Source of the DNA: Chrysaora quinquecirrha
Taxonomy: Eukaryota; Cnidaria; Scyphozoa; Semaeostomeae; Pelagiidae
Direction: 5' to 3'
Assembly: GCA_014526335.1 (NCBI GenBank)
Contig: JACTAT010000027.1
Span: 1,493,685-1,557,684, forward strand
Length of the DNA: 64,000 nt
In this document: piece after piece, positions 42,191 to 54,100 of the stretch
Layout of the letters: every line of letters starts with the position of its first letter
Position numbering within the stretch: position 1 is the stretch's first letter
The notes under the pieces: generated by a model
Databases searched by the model: none
The model's input: only the letters and a program-made list of their open reading frames with translations
Told to the model about the DNA's origin: nothing
Translations under genes and position numbers: made by a program

Positions 42191-45100
42191 TCATATCCCA
42201 ACTGAATACATTCCTTTTAGGAGTTTCTGATTGGACAAGTCAAGGGCATCTTGCGGAGGTAGATATGGGCCATTTTCATCAGCGTACACATACGGGAACT
42301 TCAAAACACAATAACTATTCCTCGGCAAGCAAACACCATCATTTAGTCCCATAACAAATACGGGTGTAGAGCCACTCTGACCAGGTTGAACTCTGGGATT
42401 GATTCGAATGTTGACGTAAGCATCTGGCGTGACGATGTAAGCGCGGGAAAGTTGCGCCAAGTGCTGCGGTTTTGCTGATCGGCAAGGGCATGGGTAATAA
42501 AGAGGCATGTCACATGATACTAATTTGGTTGCCGAGTCTCGGAGATGGCCGCTACCGGAAGCTTTCACGACGCGGTCTGGGCCTGAGCATATAAACCTGC
42601 CAAACGTGAAATGAACAAAGCATTAAATGTGGAATAAATAAGTTAAGTATATAAAGACAATGAAAATTGCTCAAAAGCCGTAAGATGGCACGATGCTAAG
42701 TCTCCGTGTTCACAAAAATCGCACAGAATCTATTAAAATTCTAGGTTAGTCGATCAACTTTTGCTGTTCACTTCACGTTTTTGAGACGTTTTCCTCCCAT
42801 ACATTTTTTTCATTTCGGGCTAACATATAGCTTCACTAAGTCGGCATTCAGTACCAAAAACGCAAACCTAAAAACCGCGTGAATATTCGGAAACCCGAAA
42901 ACCGAGCCAAAATATTGGGAAAACCGTGTAACCGTAAAACCCAAACACCCCTATAAATACCCTTTTCAACGAAAGGGCCTCAATCATTTTACACGGTCAA
43001 ATCCTAAATACATTTTCAAACTTTTAATCGCTATAGAATCAATATCGTAAGGACTAAAAGCATAAAAATTGGCCTCAACGCTAAAAAGAAGGTGCTGAAT
43101 TCGAATCTGAAGTCGAAATTTCTCTATGACCTAATTTTAACTTTTTTTGAAAACGAATCCATTTGTTGAAATGGTCTATAGGAAATATCCCCTACCTGTG
43201 TCCTCTTGGGCATTCGTACTCATTGCCAATATGTGCTTTAATAGACGGCGCTTTAACCTTGTCATCCTTCCCACCTTTTTGCTGTTTCACGGGCGTTGCT
43301 TTTCCAGCGGTTTCAAACAAGTCTTTACCATCCAGCTCTTTTTGCAACGACCGTAGCTTAGAAATGGTCTGAAAAATAGGCAGGTGTACCCCCGGTCCAC
43401 TAACTGTCGATACTGTGGACTTGCTTGCTTCACCGGGGGCAGGCCACTGTTCTTCATTGTTGTCTTTGGTTCCGTGGATAGTTTCTTCTTGTATAATAGC
43501 CATCGCGTTGTCACTGAGTCGAATTTCCCACGGAAGCAAATAATTACTCCCGGAGAAGAAGCCTTGCTGTTCGATGCCCTTCTGGGGGTTGTACAGAGAT
43601 GCAGGACCGAGGCAGAGCAATGACCAGGACGGGAACGCAGGTACCGAGTCAGGTAGTGCATTTTCCGTTAACATTGTATCCGTAAACTCGGTTTTCGAAA
43701 CCGGTCTGCTCAGTTCTTCTCTCGGGTGTGCTGCCGCTGAAAACTCGTTTTCATTTTCCTCCGGCCTAGGCAAGGACTTGACATCACATTGCTGTGCGGA
43801 ATTCGCAATGGCGCTTTCATCCCTGAACTCTGTTTCATTCAAGTCCGATGTTAACTGAAACCGATGCTTAGGCCTGTTTGCGTTGGTTCCAGAGTGCTTT
43901 GACCGCTCAAAATGGAGCCATCTTTATTTGACAGAGAAATGGACGTCATACCGGGTGTTTTCGTGGATTGTGCTGGTCTCGTTTTCATTTGTGAGGTTAC
44001 TCTGAGAAATGGATTCGGAAGTAACGGGCTCATCTTTGGCAGAAACATCAACAACGATATCTTTGCTCTCTGAAGAATTATTTAACTCAATTATATTTTT
44101 TTAAGGATAAATATCTTGCAAGGCAACCTTTTTAAAGGCCTTGCCAAACGCATACAGGGAAAATACCGAGAAGGCTCTTTTAATAAGCTCATAAGTTCTT
44201 CGTTTTTTAGTAACTGCTAACGTATGTCGAAATGTCAAACAACTGGTCAGAAAATATAGTAAACAGTTCACCGCCGTCGCAAGAGCGCGCAAGTCGACTG
44301 CGACAGACGAGAATCAGTTGTAAGTTAATATCAGAAATAGAACATGCACAAACCTCTTGAACTGTGCGCCGACTGTTGCAGTCAAGAACGAACTAGTTGC
44401 CAAAGTGCCTATGTCGACATGTCAAATGCGATAATAGACACTTCCGCAAAAGATGGCCGCCGTTTTTGCCTATTGTTTTCATTAAGGGTTTTCGAAAGGA
44501 ATTCTGGGAATAATTTCCTTAGTTACGTTATTTACATAGCTGCAGACGTTGAATTTGTAGCTAAGGAAATTATTCCCAGAATTCCCTTCCAGAAACCTTA
44601 AGAAAAAGAAGGGATTGACAGAAACGGCAGCCATCTTTTGCGGAAACCTCTATTCAGTTCAAAGAAATCGCCGATTAGCAGTCGCAACTAGTTCTGACTG
44701 TGCACAATGTCGACATGAGCCTGATATAAAGAAGTCAGATAATCTCTAAGAACAAATATCGGAGGTAATGCTGTATATAATACCTTCGTTTCCCTTGGTG
44801 TTATCACTGCCATACGTTGGTAAGTGCAAATGAACAAAATAGTAACAGCATTTCTTTTCGATTCCTTGGTAAAAGTCATAATTTGCAACCTGAAAGATGG
44901 AAACAATTTACCATGAGAAATCTCTCCGTATGAAAGAAGAAAGAAAGGAAAAAATAGAACGACAGCTACCCTAGGGGCCCCAATAGTATATTCCATCTAC
45001 TATTAATACTACTGTTACCATATTATTATCGCAAAATCCTTGCACTATTTTTTATTACCTATGTCAGATATCTAACTTCGATCACTGTACAGTATGACTC

Positions 45101-48100
45101 AAAGCCAAACGATTTGGCCCCTAGTTAGACTCACAATCTTCGATAACAGCAACGTTTAGCAACAACAACAACCATTGAACTGAATTGAATTGAACTTAAA
45201 AACTGAATTGAATGCTCGGAGTAGTGCTGAGCGGCTATCTTAAGATTGGCCAAGGTAACTTCGACTCGAGAAAATCTAAGCATTGATACGGGCAACAAGA
45301 TTTACCAGAGATATTGGCAATTTCGGCTCGGGAATCTACACAGCAATTGGATTCAGAAAAAAGAGGCTGTAAGCCATTACATGCAAATCATATTTTTTAC
45401 AATTGTCAACAACGACATCGTGCAATAAGCAGCATCTGTATTTGGTGTCTTAATTTGAGCTATGTACAAAATTTTCATCTTATTTCGCTCTGATACTTTG
45501 AATACATTGTCCAAGGCGATGAGGGCACTTGACTAACCTTTCTAACCTTTGGGTAATTACGTGTCCCCGGAACTTAATAAATACCTATTTTATACAGATT
45601 ATACAGATACCTTTTGGTATACCCGACCTATACAAATTTGGGGAAAAGCTATATCCGGCATTTATACCAAATTGAAGCGCAAGTATGCCAGCACATATCT
45701 AATATCGAATTGTCTGAAATCAGTCATGTTCCTGAAACTTAATTTCGAAAACCAGCACCGTTCCTTACCATACCAAAATCGTGAAAAAGGATACCATTCC
45801 AGGCGGCACGTCCTAAGTACCAAAAAATGCATTGTGATGTCCTTTTTTCACCACTCAGTCAAATTCCGAACTGATGGGACGGATACCATGGTCGAAAATA
45901 GACGGCGAAGTTTTAAGTAGCGTCCTATTCACCGTGGGAAAAGGTTTGCAGAAAAGACTTACTCTTAGGTCAAACGGATCTTCTCTGGTTCCCTGTGTTC
46001 TGCCGCAGTTGCACGCTGCTACAGTTGTCACTCTACTGGAATGTGGTTTGCAAGGGATTCCAGCAGAATCATCGATATCATTCATCTGTTCACTGCCTGG
46101 CACCCTGTGAAACTAACAGAAAATAGAACATTACCACAAGGATATTTAAATGTACATAGAGCCTTGGGCTGTATGATTTGGAGGGTTACTCGGCGATTTA
46201 ATTGAGCTCTGTAGCTCAGTGGAAACATCGTTGGCCCTCTGGGGAGGAAAAATATGCATGGCTCAAGGTAGAGTGGCTTTAGCATGTCCCTTCTCAATGC
46301 TTTTCAATGTTTTTAAGTGCATGAAAGAGCTTTAATCAAAGCACAAGTTTCATTTAAACCCCTGTAAGTCATCCATGTCCCGCAATGCAGAACATCTTTG
46401 CGTATCAGGCTAAAACGGTTCTTATCTATTTAGTATAAAATATTTAATTCAGACTGAAGGCTCTTAATCAACCTCGTCCCCAGGCCCCAAATCGAATTTC
46501 CTCGAATCTCAACCGTCAAATCGATTGTGGCCCTGGTACCGGCCACGAAATCTGCCAAAATACTGGCAAGTTTGGCCTAGGCATAAAAACAAGATGTAGA
46601 TTCCGAAAGCAGATGTTCTTAGAAAGGAAATGCAAAGCATTTCATTGATAACTGTAAGGCAAGATACAATATCTCATGTAGCATCATTTTTGGTTTTCAT
46701 AGATGTTTTTACAGTACATAGTTTTCGGCCTATTTGGTGTGAAATTTTGAACGAACTGCGACGTCACTTAAAATTTCTATTGTTTGAGAAGCCAATCACA
46801 TTGCGAATAGATAAGACCGATTCCAGGGTCGAATATGGACAGCGGAGTTTCACGTAGAGGCCTATTCACCCTGGGGACGAGGTTGGCTCTTAATAAATGA
46901 AGGTTCTTAAATGCGGGATTTTAATGTATGATGTTTCTCATGTTCATGGAGAATCTGATTTTTGTACAACTCAAAAATAAGCAATTTTTAATCTGAAGCG
47001 AATGGTTGAAGCTGTTGTTGTCTGGAACTCTCAGTCTCTTGTTTTTAATAAAAATTTCCCCTCAAAACCCATGGACTAAAAGCCTGGACACAAAAAAGCT
47101 ATTAAAAATCACGTCACATACAGGGTAAACACATGGTTGACCAGTAAGACTTCGAGTTTCACATAACTGGCGACCATTCCACCATATCTGAAAAAGCAAT
47201 GTAAACAACATTACAACATGGAATTAAAAATCTGTGTACATTATCAATACTATAGCGTCGTTGTGCAAAAACTTAGAACTGCTGCAAGACCTCTGTAATT
47301 CTCTTCTATAGAGAACAAAGTGATGCGGTCTTTGGACTATTCCCCCCTATGGCCGATGTTGAGGGATGTATCACATCATAAATCTCGTACACCTTGCCGA
47401 AAAATCTTCGTAAATCCTGCAAAACTTTTGGATCTTATAAATCCTCTCGAAAATCTCATGCTTTAGCTATTGACTTTGTGCACAGGTCTTGATTCACCTG
47501 CACAGACCAATACTAGTAAATGATTGGAAGAAAAGTCTCCATGAAAGGATGGATTCTTTAATGACATAACCTTATATAAAACTGAAGTTTTTTAGACAAA
47601 CTTCATTTAAGATTCATTATGAAATAAATTTTTGCAAAGGCAAGATTTAAAATAGCTAGAAAAATTTGAAGAAATCCCCATAAAAATCTTGTTGAATTTC
47701 AATAAATCTCATAAATCACAGCAAACAAAAGAAAGAGATTTATAAATCCAAGAAATCTCGTAAACAATTTAAAAGTAATGCACCTCTGCAGAAGCTTATT
47801 CAAAAAACTGCAGCGAACCATAAACCCGGCAGTCATTCAACAAATCAACCATACCTGATTGCAATCTTCTTGCAATTGTGCCATGAAATGCTCAAAAGCA
47901 GGCCCACGAGCATTTAATGTAAAGACATGCAGAGCTTGATTTAGCTAACATGAAATAAATGTTAAATATTAAAGGAAAAAAATTAAAAGAATGGCAAGAC
48001 TAAACAGTTAACACGGTAGTTTAAAGAGCATAGAGAGAATTATATAGCTATAGATAGCAAGATAGCAATAGATAGCTACAGATATTTATTAATAACAATA

Positions 48101-51100
48101 GACAGGGATAGATAGCAGAAATAGCAATATATAGCAGAAGATAGCTATACATAGTAGAAGATAGCAATACACAGCAGCAGATAGCAATGGATAGCAATAG
48201 ATAGCAGAAGATAGCAACACATAGTAGAAGATAGCAATAGATGGCAATGGATAGCAATAGATAGCAGAAGATAGCAATAGATAGCAGAGATAGCAATACA
48301 TAGCAGAAGATAGCAATACACAGCAGAAGATAGCAATGGATAGCAATAGATAGCAGAAGATAGCAATAGATAGCAGAAGATAGCAATAGATAGCAATAGA
48401 TAGCAATAGATAGCAATAGATAGCAGAAGATAGCAATAGATAGCAGAAGATAGCAATAGATAGCAATGGATAGCAATAGATAGCAGAAGATAGCAATAGA
48501 TAGCAGAAGATAGCAATAGATAGCAATAGATAGCAGAAGATAGCAATAGATAGCAATAGATAGCAGAAGATAGCAATAGATAGCAATAGATAGCAACACT
48601 TAATTTTATTGCACATACCTGAGAAAGATGTACTGAGTGCGTGTAATGCGAAGGAAGGTTATCCAAATAAGCATTTGTTGCAAGAGGTAAAACTTTCCGA
48701 CATCGACTGGAAAAAAGAAAATAGGCGATTCAGTTAAAGCGATTGCAAGGCCTGCTTTTAATAAAATCTACAGTACCTTGAATAAGAAAAAACGTGTTAT
48801 TTGTGCCATACTGTTTCAGATGGTGAAGTTGAAGGTGAAATGGTGTTTTAGCGCCAGTCGCTTGGATCTCAGTAGTAGGTTAACTAATCGAGACCTCGAC
48901 CCTGGCTGTGATGCTACTGTGGCCGGGCTCGAACCCTGATCACACTGAGCTCCTGACACAACAAGTCAGCTGGATTACACCAAGACGCCACAGTACCTTC
49001 AGATAAGGAAAACTGCGCAAAAATTCTCGTTTTCAACGTCGCCTTGTTCAAGACTGGGCAATTTTTTTCCTCGTCGTCAAGGAGACACGATAAAATTTAA
49101 ATTGAGACAGTGTGCCATTTTGAAATTTAGGCCTAAAAACTTGCCCTATTGTACAGGTCGACAAAAAATGACAGCCATACGGAGCCCCTGGCAAGTATAT
49201 ACTTGTTAAAAATCAACTAACTTTGCTTCTCCATTCGCAAGAGGAATTACAAAATAAACTTTATTCAACGACTAAAAATTGAGTAAAACTTTCATTTTGA
49301 AGGTATTTAGCCAATTTAGTCTACCTTTCAGAGAATTTCCAGTCCAAATCAAGAGACGACGCCATGCCTATGATGTGGTTATTAACACCTTCTTCACTAC
49401 CAAGGAAGAATTCAAACAACGTAAGGCATACTCTAAACCACAGATGATCTTGTGGAGCCTGAAAAAGAAGTACAGACATTAGGCCCTGGTCAAACGATCA
49501 AACATTGAAAAGATTTTGAATTTGCTATATAATAAATTTTTAAGCGTTTGGCCACGTCCAGTAACATTGCTGTCCAATATTTTGGAAAAACAAAACGAAG
49601 TCAGTGCTAATGCAGTGCGCAGGCACGAACGTCTTGTTGCTAAGAAATATTGCTAGGTACCGAAATGTTGCAAGTTGTTGAAATTTGACAATAACAATAG
49701 AAATGTTTGACCAGCTATGTTGGAAAATCAGCCAAACGATCAAACATTGCTTGAGCAGCAAAAGTAACAAAATTTGTAATGTGATGTTTCTGAGAAATGT
49801 CAAAAACACCTTTTGCTTGACGTAAGCACAAAATGTTGGACCAGCAATCTTTAGGATGTGGCCAAACGGTCAATTTGACAAGCAAATTTCGAATGTTTGA
49901 CCAACAATGTTTGATCAATGTTTGATGGCTTGGCTAGGGCCTTAGTTTGGAGATTACAAAAACAAACTTTTATTTATCTTTATCGATTGGTAGTTTCCAC
50001 ACCTTATTTTACCCACGACAAGAAGGTCCACATCAAAAACTGTTGGTCAAACATTTAAGAGAACATAAGGGAATCCTCTCCACATGCAACAACCTTGATT
50101 GCAGCCGCTTTACGACAGGCAGTGCAGCAGGTTTTACTTTTAATTCATGAATACTGGAAGACTAAAGGGGAAATTAATCTATGACATTAAATGTTATAAA
50201 TATCTGTAGAAACTCTGAAACAAGATGCAAGTAACTCACAAAAAAGAAAATACTTGATAAAATGCATCCTAGAGTAGATAAACTAAGATTTGAATCCTTT
50301 CTTTCACTTTAACTACCACTAAATGTGAATTTAAAGCAAAATTTGCTCCACTTTCCCTCCTGAAACGACTGCATTCTTGTCTTTGAACGTGGAGAGGATG
50401 CCCTTATTCAACATGTCTACCATTGTCCAGAAAATGTCGCGCCTTTCCAGGCCTCTTTGAAAAGGTCTATACATAAATAGATAGCAAAAGGAAGTTCCCA
50501 CTTGACAAGTTCTAGCAGGTAAGTTCTATGCAAACTTATCGGAACGACTCCAGTCTAGTATGCTGGCAAAGTATTTTCCTTAGTTAATCAAAAGGTTTAC
50601 AGATATATTACCTCAACGTGCGTCCCCCGTCTTCCTTCTGCCGGCACATCCCTGCTTTCCACAGTCATCATATAATCAATCTGCTTGTTAAGAAAATCTT
50701 GGAATGATATATTCTTTTTGCTAGGTGCTATTATTTTCTCTTCACCGGGGGACATCGGTGGTTGTGATATGAGACTTGATTGGTTGACCTTTCCAGATAC
50801 TGATTTCAACACTAAAAGATAAGGAAATTCTCGATTTCATTCTGACAATGAGGAAACTAAGATTATCCTTTAATTTCCCTACTTTGTATAGGAACAAAGT
50901 TACGCTACATTACGTTATAAAAATTCAACTCAAATTGCAATAAAAAGCGGAATTTTCTTTGGACATACTTGAAAGATTCCGGAAATACTGACAGTTCAAG
51001 GGCTGCAAGCTGGAGAAAAGCTTTGCCTGGTATTTTTGAAACTGAGTAAGGTCAAGTGATTATCAAAAGAAATTTAGTTTAGACAAACTTTTTCAGCTAA

Positions 51101-54100
51101 TATTGGCTGCCCTCTCTGAGTGTCAAATAGAGGGATTCCAATTTTGATACTACTACGTTTTTAAGTTCATATTTACGTATAACGGTTGTAATCGTGGTAA
51201 ATAGCATGAGTTAAATAAAGAAATGTATTCGATAATGGGGAAGGCTTGGATGGTTGTCGAGGAAGGTTCGACTTCTTTTACTCTGATACTTGAAAGCTTT
51301 TTGTCTGACTCTCCTCAGAGTATAGACGTCAGAAACAGACTGAAACAATAATTTATACCAAAGCAACGGATCGAAATGCACGATGCTGCACAGGTAGGTG
51401 GATCATTTGTCAACACAGTTTTCGACATACAGAGCAACCACCCCCACAATTCAGAACAACAACACATCTTTAAGCATGATTTCGAGTACTAAGCATGAAT
51501 CCTTAGTTTTTCTTGTTAATGCTCTGACAAAAGCAAAGTTTTTTCAGCAATTGGAAAAGGGCGTCTCTTTATTCCTCTCATCAAGAGTTTGCACATACAC
51601 TATCGAAGGAGTTTGGGACCAACTTGGTCGACAGCTTCAATCTTAAGGGAGCGCTTATTCGAAGTAGGGTGCTTATTCGAGGAAATACTATAGGGGCCTA
51701 GGATGTTGACAAGTGCTCACCGTGATCGAGGTTGACCGAGTTCTTTAGCAGATGATCAATGCACCAATGAATTGGATCAGAAAAGAGGCTGCTGCTAGGC
51801 TGCACATAAACAAACGTTGGATTCGGCGAGCTTACAGTAAATAGAGAGCTTGAGCTAAAAAGAAGATAAAAAAATTTTGATTTTACATTTTTACACTGAA
51901 TTGAATTGAGGTGAAGGCAGCGAAAACTACGACCCGTGTAGTAACTCTACATGCAGATTGCAGGAAGAAAATGCGTTTATCACTGTTGCATGGGAGTCAA
52001 GAGAACAAAGGCAGAAAGCCGAGAAAGACAAGTCCGAAAGTGTTGTTTTAGTACGAGGCTAGTGAACATTTTGAGTAGCAGATGACTGTACCTGAGGCTT
52101 CCCAGAAGTCGGTTCTTCTTCAATATCAAATGAATTTGGTCTTGCAGAGATTGTTGCATTTTGAGCAAAGATGGCTTGGAAAGAAAAACAAGTTTATTAG
52201 ACTATGTAGAGGAAAGAACGGAAAAGACATCAATCCGTACCGTCAAGACGGGGGTTCGGCGGGGTTGAAGGTTTGGGGCCCGTACTCAAAATTGAAATTC
52301 TCTTATATACTTCTCCAAAACAGAAAAAGGGTCCTGTACGATTTCATTACCCCTAGGCCCGGACGGACTGCCACTCGGGCTGCACATAAATTCTTGCGAG
52401 TTTGCCTCTTTGGAGTTATTAAAGAACAACAGAGTTCTATGTCGAGTCGCGAACTCCGAAAAGTTCGCACAGCGGGGAGAAAGCCAGGCTAAACTAGAAG
52501 ACATGTGTCCCCTCGATGTCTCCCAGTTTAACCACCCCGGAGACATTTTTTAGCGTGTGACAGAATCTGTGGCGAGAGCGACGTAAATGTTTCTGGGAGA
52601 CAACAGAAACATTTCTTGTCTCTGTAACTAGGGGGACAAGTTGCTCGCTTGTCACTCGCATTTTTAGGCACCCTGGGAGACAGGCCGAGCACAATGTCAC
52701 GCGCAATATGTCTCCTAGGTATTCAAATGATCAGAGTACAAATGAATGTGCAATCATTTCTTTGCCCCCCCTTAACACACACTGCTGAATCTTCCACTAA
52801 AACGTAATACTTTGGAAATGAGTCCCAGAGAGTGATGATTTCAAAAGGCAATATTCTGAAAGCGTATATTCCTTGATCAATTTGACGAAAAGCTTGAATA
52901 CCTAGATATCATACCTCATTTGCGGATGCTTGCTTTGCCCATGGAACCTGGCAGAAAAGAGTCAAAAATGAAGTTACAGAGGTAGCAAGATGTTAAATTA
53001 TGAATTGATTTGGTTACGGGGTAGACCTATTCTTAGACTAGTTCTTAGGGGCCGAAATTTTATTGTTTCAAAACAGGTAGTTGACTTTTGCATTTGACAA
53101 ATAGAGGAATCAATACAATCTTCGTTTACAGTAACTGCCTTTTGTAAAAACTGACACTCAATGTGTAACAGAAGTTCTTTTGTGGAAGCAATATCTCTAA
53201 TTCTACAGATTGTTGAGACATGCGAGTTTCTCATCAGTCTGGGTCAAGTGCTGAAAGTTTCTTAACCAATATTGATCTCAGTATTGAGTTGCTTATAAAC
53301 GGGTTTCTTATAATAAAGTGTACAGAAAAGAAATCAATTTAGTGGTCTCTGTGGCGCAGTGGTTAGCGTGCTGGGTTCATAACGAGAATGTTGTGAGTTC
53401 GAGCCACGGTCTTACCACTGGTGTTGCAGAGATAATAACCTTGGGCAAGTTGTTAACACAAATGTGCCTCTCTCCACCCAGGTGTATAAATGGGTACCTG
53501 GTCGGTAGTTCTGAGCACAGTGTGTGGCTACACCCTGCTATATGCTAATGCATGCAGACCAGGGGTAGAGTGTAAAGTCGACTGAGTAACCCCAGGCTAC
53601 AATGGCTGCCAAATATAGTTGGAACGCCCAAGATCTTTCGGGTGAATCACTGACATTTTCGGTAAATCTAGCATATTCACGAGCTTAAGCCCTCCCCTCC
53701 CCCTCAAACAATGTTGAGACTATGGATGATTCTCTTAGCAATCGCGCGAGGCCGGAATTAGCTGGAAATTGTAGTGTTAAACAACATTGTTTAAGGGGGA
53801 GGAGGGGGAGGGTGAAGCCATAGCAGGCAGTCAAAGAGAATTTCAGCACAGGCGTTCCAACACTTTCGGCAGCCATTGTAGTAGTAGACTCAAAAACGGC
53901 AACTTTACTTTACTTTACTTTTAGAAAATGAATGCGTTCACTCTTTGGCCAGACAGTAGAGCTAAATAACGAGAACTTACCTGACAAGCGAAAATAATTC
54001 TTGGAATGCATGGTCTGCCTGTAGTTTTCCATATTTCTGGCATTCCGTCGATACCTGATAACATACCGCAAATATGGTGCAACATGCCATGCCTAAGACA

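Noticed and set aside
43147..43858. Plus-strand frames of 69-94 codons opposite SMG8 exon 19
   Set aside because: The minus strand encodes the conserved SMG8 blocks ([29 protein letters not shown]); the plus frames are shadows.
45549..45920. Plus-strand 123-codon frame [14 protein letters not shown]...
   Set aside because: It lies in an SMG8 intron and overlaps a diverged copy of the CTCGTCCCC-ended element (45877-45942). No domain is recognised.
48048..48666. Three overlapping minus-strand frames of 173-183 codons ([10 protein letters not shown] repeats)
   Set aside because: Translation of the 10-bp satellite in three frames; only the right-hand end (48619-48706) is a real SMG8 exon.
49279..49482. 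Plus-strand 67-codon frame ([10 protein letters not shown]...) that looks like a small basic protein
   Set aside because: It is antisense to SMG8 exon 12 (49325-49458), whose minus-strand reading ([20 protein letters not shown]...WKFSE) fits SMG8 and has consistent splice phases.
53341..53415. Possible functional tRNA gene
   Set aside because: A and B boxes are present, but the sequence does not close into a clean cloverleaf and continues into a SINE body also found at 17706-18139.
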